Source: Venturia oleaginea (taxonomy: Eukaryota; Ascomycota; Dothideomycetes; Venturiales; Venturiaceae). From it: DNA of 64,000 bases. The notes below the pieces were generated by a model. That model did not search any database. It was not told where the DNA came from and saw only the letters and a program-made list of their open reading frames with translations. Below, piece by piece: positions 10,849-22,490 of this stretch. The stretch spans positions 1,178,001 through 1,242,000 of the forward strand of contig JABMLP010000004.1 of NCBI GenBank assembly GCA_013176395.1, in the 5' to 3' direction. The translations under genes and the position numbers were made by a program. Positions within the stretch are counted from its first letter, which is position 1, and each line of letters starts with the position of its first letter.

Positions 10849-12676
10849 ATGCGGCTCTCGATACCCATTTCGCTGGCCACCCTCGCCCAACTGTCTTCAG
10901 CATTCTACCCCTACGCTCGACCAGTCGACACACATACCTCGACACCCTCCTCGCAAGAGTCAAGCCAGCACAGGCGATCGCCTTCCTTTCTACATTTCTC
11001 TACTCCAGCCGAAACAGAAGACGCCCGTAATACCTCTCTTCGACCAGTACACCAACCCCGAGATATAGACAATGGAGCTATGCGAGTATCGTTAGATAGG
11101 AGGCCAGCAAAGAGGCAGAACAACTTCAACAAACTGGTAGCAAAAAAGCCGGAACAAAGCAATAGCGTGGGAGTGGATCAAGATGGCACAGATTTCTCCT
11201 ACTTCGCCTCCTTTAAGTTTGGCACCAGTTCAAAGACATTCTATCTATTACTTGATTCAGCAGCGTCGAATACATGGGTTATGAGCTCGGAATGCTCCAC
11301 AAGTGCTTGCGGGATCCATACGACATTCGGACAATCGGATTCGTCGTCTTTGAAGGTGAGCTATGTTGAGATCCAACGTGTGAGGGATGTGTACTAATGC
11401 ATGGATCAGGTTTCATCGAGTACCTTTTCTGTGGCTTACGGAACTGGATCGGTTAAGGGGTTCCAAGGCACCGATACCGTGCATTTGGGAACGACGTCTG
11501 CGCCCCTGACGTTCGGCTTAGCGCAGAGCGTGTCAGAAGAGTTTTTTTCGTATCCTATGGACGGTATACTTGGTCTTGGACGACCAGATACGCTCACCAG
11601 TGATCCAACAGGGATCAAAGGGCCTTCTCTCCTCGACGCGCTTGTTTCACAAAAAGTCATCACTTCCAAGCTCTTTGGCCTTGCACTTTGGAGAAGCACA
11701 GATGGCGGTAATAATGATGGTGAAATCAACTTTGGAAGTCCGGATTCGAGCCGGTATGATGGTGATTTGAATTACATTGCTGCAATCAAAAGCACAAATG
11801 GTTTCTGGGAAATCCCTATTGCCGATGCGGGTGTCGACGGCAAGAAAGTCGGTATTACCGATCGAACTGCCATCATTGACTCTGGAACCTCATTCGTCCT
11901 GATGCCCCAAGACGATGCTACGAAACTCCACAAGGCGATTCCCAATTCCTCGCAAAATGGCGAGTCCTTCACCGTTCCATGCGACTCTACAAGTAAAACG
12001 CAAATCATCTTTGGTACTGTCACTTACGATATCAGTCCAAAGGACTATATAGGACGGCCTTCAGGATCAGGATGTGCTAGTAACATTATTGGACGACAAG
12101 TCTTCGGATCAAAGCAATGGCTTGTCGGCGATGTCTTCATGAAGAACGTCTACACGGTTTTTGATTATGATCAACAACGCGTTGGATTCGGTGTTAAGAG
12201 GGCCAGTGTCTCGAAATCTGTCGGCAGTTCGGCGGCGAAGGCTACACAGAGTAAGTTTACTCATACCCCCATCCTTCTTCTAGCTCTATTCTTGCTCTTG
12301 CTCTATTCTTGCACGATCCTTCATTTCACCTCGGGCAAGCCTGCAAAAGACTCATGTTGCTCGTACAGCATCATCCACTATGGCTACATCTACACCCACA
12401 CCCACATCGTCACAATCGAACTCGGTACTTACCTCCACCTCACCGAACGCTTCTGCAACGGGTACCTTCACTGGATCTGGATATGTCCAACCTACCGGCG
12501 CCCTTGTTCCTGGCTCCTCGACCCCGAATTCAATCACGACGTCGGTTTCTGGTCCTGGGACAGCGGCCGCGGCGATTGTAACGAGTACACCGAGGACTGG
12601 CGCAGCGATCAAAGACAAAAGATCGATTGTGGGGGCTGCGCTTTTGGGCGTGTTGGCTGTGCTTTTTTCAGGTTGA
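10849..12676 (+). CDS. GPI-anchored pepsin-like aspartic protease
   Basis: This secreted A1-family protease is probably tethered at the plasma membrane or wall. Introns are at 11356-11409 and 12251-12368; the product is 551 residues. It starts with a signal peptide (MRLSIPISLATLAQLSSAF), then a basic propeptide ending near RRPAKRQ, a likely Kex2 site. Catalytic aspartates lie in LLLDSAASNTWV and AIIDSGTSFVLM, with flap YGTGS and hydrophobic FGLA. The first triplet reads DSA, not the usual DTG or DSG. The third exon adds a Ser/Thr-rich stalk and a hydrophobic C-terminus (SIVGAALLGVLAVLFSG) typical of GPI signals. The second intron was placed so that this tail stays in frame; reading through it gives a Cys/Trp-rich tail unlike the family. 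Confidence 0.88.
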
Positions 12677-13891
12677 GGTGGAGAGTTTGGTCTTGTTTGG
12701 CTCCAGCTTTGCTTGTATATTGGAATATGAAGCTTCTACTGGATCGAACATTAGCATTGTGGTTAGCGTATGAGCGAGCGAGCGAGAGAGCGTGAGGATT
12801 CTTATTGTGCCTGTCACGGACAGCTTTTGCATATACCCATTCCCTTAGCGCTGGACGATGCGATATTTGGAACGGAGGGCAATTTGTTGTTCAATCTGGA
12901 ACACAGCCTGGAACATGGGATATTGTATATATTTATGGGTATAACCATAATTTATGTGTATATTGGATACATTTGCAAATCACGACGGTATTTCGTTACA
13001 TATCGAGAAGAGAGTCAGACCGTTAGAATGTGGACGAGTAGCTGGGGAACTGATTGACACATCAGTGCGAAAGATGGCAGAGAGCATATGACTAATTTAC
13101 TCACTTCTAGTTATCGCTCTAGTCCAGGCGATAGCACGATGGAACCTTGGACACATGTAGGGAGGAGAATTGAGTCGTAGAGGACTTGTGTTTCAGAAGT
13201 TCCCCTGGAGAGACCTGGCAGAACATTGAGCAACTCCGGGGAACACCTGCACAGGAGTAGCGCGACGGGATTGCATGTCCAGCATGTGGAGAAATTGTAT
13301 GAAGAGATTTCATGGACAAGCAAACAAAAGCCCAAGACTAAACGCCATCAAATTCGCCAAAACTACATACATACCATGTAAAAAAGCAACCCATTAAAGC
13401 CAAAGGGGAAATGAAGAGTGCCGTGACGAAAGCTAAATTTAAAAGAGGTTTCGCAATTAACTTACTTTGTAGCAACAAAAAGGGGTTTGGTGGTGAGAAA
13501 GATTTCAAAAGCCAGATGTGTATCAAGAGAGAACAATCACCGCTACCTACACCCGTCAAAGGCAACCGAACCAATTGAGCAGCCGGCCGTCAGTAAGAAA
13601 AACAGCGGGGGTCTGGATCATCCTCCGTCCCATCGTTCCCATTATGCCGTCTTCACATGTTTGTCCAATGACACACGCATGCACAACCCGCATCTACTGT
13701 ATTGCGCAAACAGCCGACCGCAAATTGGAGTAGATGCCTCTATGCCAAATATTCAAAGACTCGAGATCACCAGGTAATTTGTAGTCGCTCTCGGGATTCA
13801 AGTTCGACCACTCCGTGGTTTGTAGAAGATTTCAGGTGCATCGTAATGCGCACCAGAACGGATCGAACAGTCATTAAGGGGTAAAGCGCTT
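12677..13891. other. Convergent intergenic region
   Basis: This 1.2-kb stretch lies between the 3' ends of the protease and rho1. It contains a short GAGC microsatellite (12772-12794). No coding region is supported; frames near 12770-13057 start inside the microsatellite and look spurious. Confidence 0.4.
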
Positions 13892-14797
13892 CTATAGCAG
13901 AACGCATTTGCTGCTCTTTCTGCCCGCCTTACCCTTCTTTCCCTTGGTGTTCGTCAAGGCTGCACGTGTCGCGTGCTCGAAGACCTCCCGGACGCCGTCG
14001 CCGTTCTTTGCTGAGCACTCGATGTACTTGGCGGCACCGATTCTCTTCTTGACTTCCTCGCCCTGCAGTAGTTGTTAGCTTCATGTTCGGATTTCTGGAA
14101 TGGTAATGTGCAAACATACCTGCTCCATCGTGACTGGCTTTTGCGAAGTCTTATGCAACTCTTCGATGGTCTTTGGGTCAAATCTCAAATCTTTCTTGCA
14201 ACCGACAAGGATGATTGGGAGTCCCGAGCAGAAGTGCAACACTTCGGAGATCCACTACCGGTTTGGTCAGTATTGCGGCTGATAAAGCTCATGTGACATG
14301 ACGAACCTTCTCTTGCACGTTGTCGAGGGAATCTGGCGAATCGATGGCGAAGCAAATAAGGATGACATGCGAATCTGGGTATGACAGAGGTCGGAGTCTG
14401 TCATAATCCTCCTGTCCAGCGGTATCCCATAACGCCAATTCCACGTGTTTGCCATCAACCTCGACATCTGCAACGTAGTTCTCAAACACAGTTGGAACGT
14501 AGACCTGTTGTTGTGATTAGCCTTGTCTGGTGGGTGACGGCGAGAGATAAGGCGTGACTAGGTTCGGCTTTGGAGGCAAGATAGGGAGGAGGCTTGGCCA
14601 GCAATGGCAGTAGAGGGATGCTCACCTCAGGGAAGGTTCCTTTTGAGAAGACACTGTAGGAAGGAGAAAGGTTAGCGGGTATTCTGTGGTTGTCCTGAAG
14701 GGATAGGAGGTCTCCGGGGGTGGACGTACATGAGCAAGCAGGTCTTTCCGCAGGCGCCGTCGCCAACGATGACGAGCTTGCGTCGCAATTCGGCCAT
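13892..14797 (-). CDS. rho1: Rho1 GTPase
   Basis: This is the Rho-family GTPase that activates beta-1,3-glucan synthase and the cell-wall-integrity protein kinase C pathway. Five exons (14730-14797, 14626-14653, 14307-14504, 14120-14254, 13892-14062) encode 199 residues; exon 2 is only 28 bp. Visible motifs are P-loop GDGACGKT, effector loop [10 protein letters not shown], switch [27 protein letters not shown], a Lys/Gly-rich tail and the CAAX box CVLL, which predicts geranylgeranylation. The effector loop and [11 protein letters not shown] are those of Rho1 rather than Cdc42 or Rac. The tail is a few residues longer than usual for the family. Confidence 0.95.
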
Positions 14798-16269
14798 AGC
14801 AGCTGATGGAGTAGTGGAGGAAGAGGTGGTTGGAGCGGGATATATTGGGTTGGATGGAGGGAGGTTGTTTGTGGGTGGAGTGGATTGTTGTTGGTTGGGA
14901 GGTGATGGAACTTTGAAGAGGGAACGAGCTCGCAAATCACTTGAGGTCCAAGAGCAGCTCGGACCTAGTGGTGTGGCTGACGACGACCGTGTCTCTCACG
15001 GGGATGAGAATGGGGTGTTCGGTGGTGGCTGTGTAAGAGTGTATCTTGCAGGATTTGATTGCACGGACTTGTTTGCGGACGCTGTTGTGATGATGGCGTT
15101 GATGGGTTACAATATGGCAGATGGGCAGCTCGTTGGCTTGCGTGACCATCATTGCGTTAGACAATCCTATCATTGAACACTGGATTCACAGACTCGGTTG
15201 CCTCCAAGATGCGTCCCTCAGATGTCAGGAACAATGCTTGTGCCTGCTCGTATAATCGTATCCAGTCTCGCAGACCCAGATGCACGACAGCTCCTCAGAA
15301 AAGCACTACTCTTTCCAGAAGCCGGGGCTGCTATCTCCATCAAGCAACCTCATGCCCTGCTTGCAACACCTATCATCTGAGCATGTTCCCTTCATCAAAC
15401 AAGCTTCATCGGTGCCGCGGCTAGAATTCATCTGTACCTCATCAGGCAATGAGAACATTGCTGCATGCAATCCCCTGGTCGAGCTGATGAGCTGCTACAG
15501 ATGTTGTCATGCCTAAACAGCCCACATGAAACATATACCGACCGATTGATCGTTGAAGCCGGTTGGCCAGAAGTCTGACCTCAGCCGACTCTCCTTCCGA
15601 CGAGTATACCTTGCCGCCTTGCCCACGACTTCTTTCATCACTGCCTCACAGGCATCCAGGTTACGCATTCATGTCGTTGTCCAACTCGCTGCCTTGGATG
15701 CAGTCAGCCGGAGAAGTAACCCCATCGTCGACGTGGCTTTGTGGGCCGCTCACAACGTCATGGGGAATTGTACGATACCGAATACTCCAGCGCTGCATAT
15801 AATCTCACGCCGCCCAAATGATGAAATCTTGCATCGATTGTGTGTAGACAAAGCCGACACACGAGTCTGGATTCTAGATTCTTTCAAGCATGCGCAAAAC
15901 TAGCCGCCGTTTTCTTTTTCCATCGAAAAACAAAGCTGGAAATACAACGTTAGTGCTAGGAAACTCGTATATACCGCGACTTTGGCTTGCCATTAACTCC
16001 ATGTGCCAACCAACCGTTATTGTACCCAGGAGTCATTTTGATACAGCAGCCACCGCATCCAGTCTTTCGGATACCACTGGGTGAAGTAGTGAACAGACAT
16101 CATATAGTCATTTCAATCAAGTCGTTGATGCCAAGTCGCTGCCAGTCGAACGACAATCTTCCAACCCTAGGCAGCTTCACGCAAGGCTGAGAATCCAAAC
16201 ACAAACCAAAAATTCACACGCAGAACAGAGACCTTTTCGGTCACCCAGTCTAAGAAGTTCCTCCCAATC
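14798..16269. other. Intergenic region upstream of rho1
   Basis: This 1.5-kb stretch lies between the rho1 start and the subtilase stop, so its right part is 3' flank of the subtilase and its left part the rho1 promoter. I see no supported gene, tRNA or repeat. Confidence 0.4.
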
Positions 16270-17686
16270 TCAGCTCGAACCAGCCCGACCCTTGCGCCCT
16301 CTTCCGCTCTTCGTTTTATCCTGCTCCCCAACACTTCCTCCCTCCTCGTCTCCCGCATCAATCTTCTCTCCAACCCCCGAATGAAGAATCAAATTCGGAC
16401 TCCCCCTCAAATCTCCCACAATCTGTCCCTTCGTCGCCGTCTTCACCAACCACTGCCGAATCTCCTCGGGTTTCTGCGGTCCAACCTTACTCAACTGATT
16501 CGCCACTAATGCTGCAACCTGCGGCGCCGCAATGCTCGTTCCCCAAGCCCAGTAACGGTAATCCAGTGAGATGTTTTTAGCGCTGAGGGTAGGGACTTTG
16601 GAGCCAGGCGCGAAGAGTGTGACGCATGTACCCACATTCGTCCCTTCGGGTTGTGTCTTTTTCGTCGGTAATTTATTATACGCGTCGACGCTTCCAACGA
16701 CAATGGCACCCGGTGCATTCCCAGGCTCAACATTACAAGCATCGACATCGTAATTGCCCGCGCAAACAACAACATGGACACCCCTTTTCACAGCCGCAGC
16801 AACAGCAGTGCTGACGTCCGGACGACCTTTAAACCCTGATTGAGACATGGAAATAACCTTCATGTTGTTATTGCCCGGTTCATTGACGACCCATTCGATG
16901 CCCGCGACTGTGTCATCGCACGCAGCGCGGTCTTGGTCGTTTGCGATCTTGACATTGACGGTGTTTGCTTTTGGGGCGAGACCGGCGTAATTCCCTGCTA
17001 TGACGCCGGCGCACATTGTGCCATGGCCATTGACATCTGAAGGTCCGGTTCCTCGTACGAAGTTCTTGCCATGAACGACGGTGGAGCCTTTGAAGCCGGG
17101 TTGGGCGAGGTTAATTCCTGTGTCGAGGACGTAGACATTTACGCCCTGGCCTTGGTAGCCGTCGTGGATGTACGATCCTGGCACGTAGTTTGAGACTTTA
17201 TAGTTTCTATGGGAGATGCAGGTTTGCGTTCCAACCTTTAGATGACTCGGTAAGGACGGTATCGGGGTTGAAGTTGTCGTCTGTTATTCTGTTTGTTGTT
17301 TGTATTTGAGGTCCTTGACCTGGTTCGGCTGGTGCGAGGATGGTTTGGGGTGGGATCGACGTGCCGACTGTGTTGACGTAGGATACTTCTGGAGATTGCC
17401 AGACTTGTCTAACGGTTTCTTTGTCAAGGACTGCGCTGTAGCCATCGAATGCTAGGCTGAAGATGTGACGGATTCCTCGTGAAACGGTCCCGTCTTCATT
17501 GTACTGTGTCTTGGATTTTATCCATGATGTATGATTCTTGATCACATCGTTGGGGATATCATCTTTAAATTTAATGATATAAGTATCCTCGATCTCAATG
17601 GCATGAGGTTCCTCCACTGCTGGCGGCGGCGGCCTCGCTACCACACCAACCGCAATAACGCATGACAGAAAAACGAGTGGCAGCAT
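16270..17686 (-). pseudogene. Secreted subtilisin-like protease (S8), one-base frameshift
   Basis: The upstream frame (17207-17686) encodes a signal peptide (MLPLVFLSCVIAVGVVA) and an I9 propeptide (DTYIIKFKDDIP ... GYSAVLDKETVRQVWQSPEVSYV). The downstream frame carries the S8 catalytic domain with all three residues in context: Asp in YVLDTGINL, His in NGHGTMCAG and Ser in GTSIAAPQVAAL. The two frames overlap at about 17207-17232 and differ by one base; removing one base would join KGW to ISHRNYK, as in the family where a Trp and ISHR bracket the propeptide cleavage site. No intron of plausible length fits. The basic tail (KTKSGRGRKGRAGSS) is unusual. This is either a true frameshift or a sequence error; all other motifs are intact, so the gene may be functional. 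Confidence 0.8.
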
Positions 17687-18559
17687 GTCTTCTAATCAGC
17701 AGAGACAGCAATGTTAAGGAAAGGACTGAAGATACACAACTCCTCCGAAGTCGTGCATTGGCAGGCATGTGGGGAGGAAGTAGTATAAGCCAAGCATAGG
17801 CACCGTGATGCTGAGATAGACGAGATGAAACTGTCGATCATTGACTCTGGGTGACACCAATCTAGTAGAAAGTCAGAAACTGTGCAGGAAGCACCCTATC
17901 AAGGGACGTCAAAGCACAAAACATTGGCTGTAAGAAAGAAGAATAAGCTGAGGTTGTTTTATGTGAGACATGAATAGACTTTGGGAGAGCAGAGCCGAGT
18001 GATGGTTCATCATCATTGAACGTCCAAAGATTAGTTGGGTAACCGAGAACATATACAGTGTACACAAGTAGATGAGTTGGAGGCTCCTCCAAGTGGATCC
18101 AGACGGTGCGCTTGAAAGTCGAAAGTGAAAGAGGCCCGTGGTTGATCCGAAACCTGGAGCCGATCTCAATGGGGCAGTGGTTTTTTTGCTGAGTGCATTA
18201 TTGCTCGCGTCTCGCTTTTCAAGCATCAGATCCGCGGTCCAGCCTAAGCAGAGATCGAGGGAAGCAGAAGAGAGGATCCCAAGTTATCCTCGAATGGTCA
18301 TATGGAGTCGTTGTGAATCCACAACTGAAAATGGGTACATCCGAGGGTCGTGAGGAAGAATACCTACACCGGGCCGCTTTCCACGGCAGCCTAGAATATT
18401 GGCGAGTCTTGAACCACGGTTCAATCGAACGGAGTTGGAGTTGAAAACGGTTGATCACTTCATTAATAGCATCGACAACGACAAGTTCCAACGGAAAAGT
18501 AGTTGTTGGAAGAGCAGAGTCCCAGCCAAGACAAGCCTTTTTTCCCTACGAAGATCTCC
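17687..18559. other. Intergenic region upstream of the subtilase
   Basis: The left part is the likely subtilase promoter. No intact gene is visible. The right part runs into the F-box-like relics. Confidence 0.35.
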
Positions 18560-18800
18560 CACAGATCACGATGCCTCAACGAACGACCATCTCGAACCGA
18601 CCACAAAGAACCTCGCACCCACGCCCGACGAGGACAAGAAGTTCAATTTGCTCGCTCTTCCGCAAGAGCGCCGTCACCGCATCCTCCTATTCAGCATTAC
18701 AGATGAGGAGATCAGTCGATTAAAATCCCATTCTTCAATAAGGGTTGGGAGGAACGATGGGCCGCCGCCGGGTATTGAACATTTAGACATTGAAGCCTAA
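18560..18800 (+). pseudogene. Relic of an F-box-like / 2EXR-type hypothetical family, copy A
   Basis: The plus frame has no ATG near its start but contains KKFNLLALPQERRHRILLFS followed by ITDEEISRLKS, which resembles the LP.ELR..IL..TI motif opening many fungal F-box-like and 2EXR proteins. The frame ends at a stop at 18798-18800 without the rest of such a domain. It lies 80 bp before a second, better preserved but frameshifted relic, so I read both as remnants of a duplicated gene. Identity of the family is inferred from a short motif. Confidence 0.35.
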
Positions 18801-18882
18801 GCATTTCAAAGCTGGAGGCCTCAGAAAGAAAGAAAGACTGACATCGACTCTCCCTCATGAACCGAACGTTCGCCCAGTCGCG

Positions 18883-19121
18883 AAGCCAAAAACAATCTTC
18901 CTAGACCTTCCTACCGAGCTCGCCAGCAGATCCTCCATTACACGATCGACTTCGACGATATAAGCAACCATATCTCTACAACCTGCATAGAAGATCCAAC
19001 ATCAGGATTCCCAAGACGCCCTATTCCAATATTGAATACCCGTACTACGAACAACTGGACTGGGAGGCTCTCCAGATTACACCCTATAGGTGTGAAGGAT
19101 ATGAAGTGGGTACAGCAGTAG
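18883..19121 (+). pseudogene. Relic of an F-box-like / 2EXR-type hypothetical family, copy B
   Basis: One frame reads KPKTIFLDLPTEL and the next frame, after a one-base slip near 18920, continues ILHYTIDFDDISNHI and ends with LHPIGVKDMKWVQQ before a stop. LPTELR..ILHYTI at the start and (R/H)P..V.DMKWV near the end are the typical bounds of a fungal 2EXR-like domain. The middle is too short and there is no plausible start codon, so it is a decayed copy. Confidence 0.4.
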
Positions 19122-19829
19122 TGGCTTAAGATCGGAGATAGACATTGCAAGATGATGCGAGACCCCCGCCATTGGGGATCTGCGTGATGGGGGATTGTCT
19201 GGTGGTAGTCCTATCGGATTGAACACGAGTTATCTAGTCTGAACTACGAGGATATATGCAACCATGAACGTTTCTTGCATTGCAATTATGGGTGGATCCG
19301 ATGCCACGCAAGTGCATGCCCTTTCTCTGTCCCGCGATTTTTCGATATACTACTTTTTTATCTATGCCCGGGCCCTGCTTTTCTTCAAGATTTGCTAACC
19401 ATTCAAGACTTTCCCTTATTGACAAATAGTCCGCCAGTTCAGTCCCCTCGACAAGGCAGTATATTTCTCCTGAATGCTAGGATCAAAATGCCAGGAATCC
19501 ATCCATATCAATCGCGAATCGAGGGACTTGAAACCAGCAACTTGTTTGACGGTTCAGTAAAATGAAGCACTCGCAACGCTATTTCGTGCTGAAACTACTT
19601 ATATTTCTTCTAGATTCTCTTCGTACACTGTGGTTCTCTGTCAAATATCGGAGGCAGTTAGGATGGGAGATCCATATTTACGGCGATCCTTCATCCCCGT
19701 ATGGCCACCATGGTCGTTCCATCACGGTTGTAAATATAAAGTATAACCATCATGGTGTTCGCATGAGGTGTCCGTAACTCTTTCCACACAAGATAGCAAA
19801 TTCCCCTTCTCTCACTCACATATGCGATC
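19122..19829. other. Intergenic region upstream of the CobW gene
   Basis: About 700 bp with no supported gene; it should include the promoter of the CobW/G3E gene. Confidence 0.35.
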
Positions 19830-22490
19830 ATGCCCTCGAAACGCAAGTCAACAGCTGGAGATTCCAAAAAAGCAGAGAAGAAACAGCGTCTTTCATCAAC
19901 CTCGACCAGCAACGCCATGAAGAGCAACGATGTCCGTCAGGCTGAGGCCAGCAAGAAGGCTTTGAGTAGGAAGAAAGAAAATAAACTGCTTCCTCTCACC
20001 GTCCTCTCGGGCTTCCTGGTGAGTTGCCTTCGCTCGTCTCACCCCTTCACTTGCACCTCCATATTTACCTCACTCACCAATGGGTGCATGTTGGCATCGC
20101 CATCGCTGCGTTTTGTTATCGCCACTTCTCACTGTCCATTGCGCTCTTTGCCAGGAGCGACACGCTTCCCTTCTTCCTAAGCTCTCACTGACACAATGTA
20201 AGGGAAGCGGCAAAACAACCCTCCTGACCCACATCCTCAAGTCTCCCGACCATGGCCTCAAAATCGCCGTGATCGTCAACGACATGGCTGAGGTTAACGT
20301 CGACGGTGCCACAATCTCCCGTCTCGAAGGCGCTAAGAGGGGGAAACTCGTACAGATGCAGAATGGATGCATCTGCTGCACCCTCCGCGGCGACTTTATG
20401 ATCGAGCTTGCAAACCTTGCAAAGGGTGGCGAGTTCGATTACCTCATTATTGAAAGCAGTGGTATCAGTGAGCCGATGCAGGTCGCTGAGACCTTTGCTA
20501 CAGAAATGAACAAGGCATACTTGGAAATTCCTGAGGAATATAGTGACGTTGATAGGGAAGCTATCGAAGAGATGTGAGTACATCTTATGATTTGGAAGAC
20601 TGAACGAGCGCTAACGATGAGATCTTCAGTGCCGAGCAGGGTGGTTTGAAAGCTGTTGCGACTATTGACACTATGGTCACAGTGGTAGACACCTTCAACT
20701 TCTTCAACGAGACTAACACGGATTCTCTCCTCATCGATCGATTTGCGCAACAGGATGTACCGGAAGGAGACAAAAGAACGATTTCGGATCTTTTCATCGA
20801 TCAGATAGAATTTGCTAATGGTCAGTTCACCGCGCTGAACATAACTCCATGGCAAGATTTGCTAATCCCTGGTAGTTATCGTGCTGAACAAAGTTGACCT
20901 CGTTGACAAGGGAACTCTCCTAAGAGTGCGCGGAATCATCACGGCCTTGAACCCACATGCCGAGATCATTGAATCCACGAAAGCCAACGTGGACGTAAAA
21001 AAACTCGTCAACACTGGCCTTTTTGACTTTGAACATGCGCAAGCTAGTGCAGGCTGGCTCAAGAGCTTGCAGGAATGGTCGGAGGTTGATCTCGGAGGCC
21101 GAAAAGTCATGGCTCCTACGCCTGAAACTTTGGAGTGAGTACAACATCATCTTTCCAACGAACTTGAAGCTGACCATGTCTTCTAGATATGGCATTGGTA
21201 GTTTTGTTTATCGAGCACGCCGGCCCTTTGAGCCGACAAGATTTTATGATCTTCTGAAGGGGAAATTTGTGCTGCAACAAGATGAGCCTCAAAGTGACGG
21301 CGAGCAAGAAGAAGATAGTGACGAAGAGGAAGCCAGTGACGAGGAGGAAGCCAGTGACTCCAGCGATGACGAAGATGCTGAGGATGAAGTCAGAGAGGAC
21401 ACAAAGCATCAAGCTGCAGTCAAAAAACGGGTTCAACCATCCTCAAGTGACTCTGAAGAAAATGACGAGGCGGGCAGAAGCTCCAACGGTTCGTCCAGAA
21501 GCAACTCTTCGGCCACCAGCATTGACGACAAGGATGAAGTCAAGGTTGCTGTCCCCAATATGAATGATATTGTGGCCGCGAAACGGGCCGATCCACTCTT
21601 CAGTGGAGTCTACCGCCTGTAAGTTGCAAAAGGTTCGAACAATGTTGCGTAGCTAATGGTGTTCAAGGAAAGGAACCCTGTGGTTGGCCACTCGTCCTCG
21701 ATGCAAGGGCGCAATCAGTGCCGCGGGAGCGATCATGACCGTCCAGGGAAATGAAGACTTCGTCAGCGAAAAGCTCTTCGGGTCATGTACACCTGCACCC
21801 GAAGACCTGAAAGATCCAGAACCGCTCAGGAAAATCGTCGAGGTGCTCCTGAAGAGTCCAAATGCCGAGTATCCTCTGCTTGCGCTCAGTCGAGAAAGGA
21901 AACATTTCAAGCTGCTTGAACAAGCACTTGAAGCATGCTATTTCAGCCCTCGAGAAATCGCCGATTGGTTTACTGTTACTTCTAGTCGAGCCAGAAGCGA
22001 AGATGAAGAAAAAGAAGCTCGTTTCCAGGAACTTCTGGTAGATAAATTTGGCGATGCTACCTTCGACTACATTTGGCTGCTTTGCCAGGACATCATCTCC
22101 AAATGGGGCGATAGGCGACAGGAGCTTGTCTTCATTGGCGAGAAACTCGATCACAAGGCCCTCACGGCTGCCCTTGACAAATGTCTGCTTGATGACAAGG
22201 AGATGGCGCAGTGGGAGAGTATCATGGAAGATAACTCGAAGGGACAGAAGAAGAGGGAGAAGATAGCTAGGATGCAGAAAGAGCTTGCGGATGAAAAGCG
22301 GAAAGATGAATTGAGTGAAACGGCCGAGGCCAAGATCGATTCAATGGAGTATCAGATCGCTGTGTGGCAAGCACAGCTGGCGGAAAAGAAGGAGGAGAAG
22401 TTGGGGAAGTTGTGGGATGATAGCCTTTGGGCCGAGTGGCTTCCTGAGATCGAGAAATCCGAAGAAGGGCATGAGGGACATGCTCATTAG
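19830..22490 (+). CDS. CobW/G3E-family GTPase, putative zinc chaperone
   Basis: G3E GTPases of this type deliver metal ions, zinc in the ZNG1 branch, to client proteins. Introns are at 20019-20202, 20574-20629, 20821-20875, 21135-21186 and 21619-21667; the product is 754 residues. After a Lys/Ser-rich start come Walker A (LSGFLGSGKTTLL, split by the first intron), the metal-binding GCICC motif, ESSGISEP and NKVDLVD. The CobW C-terminal domain begins at YGIGSFVYRARRPFEP and ends with WGDRRQELVFIGEKLD. It is interrupted by an acidic Asp/Glu/Ser linker (about residues 395-470) and by a further insertion of about 90 residues before DKFGDATFDYIWLL. The protein ends in a coiled-coil-like Lys/Glu helix and a His-rich tail (EEGHEGHAH), fitting metal binding. 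The size is well above the 400-500 residues usual for the family. Confidence 0.85.

Noticed and set aside
12770..13057. 95-codon plus frame after the aspartic protease
   Set aside because: It begins inside a GAGC microsatellite and has no protein-like features apart from a chance hydrophobic stretch.
16270..17686. Intron to explain the subtilase frame change
   Set aside because: The only GT..AG pairs across the junction are 29-40 bp with poor donors, shorter than any other intron in the window.
20070..22333. Several long minus-strand frames opposite the CobW gene
   Set aside because: They mirror the codon usage of the real coding strand; their Ser/Leu/Phe-rich translations are typical antisense shadows.
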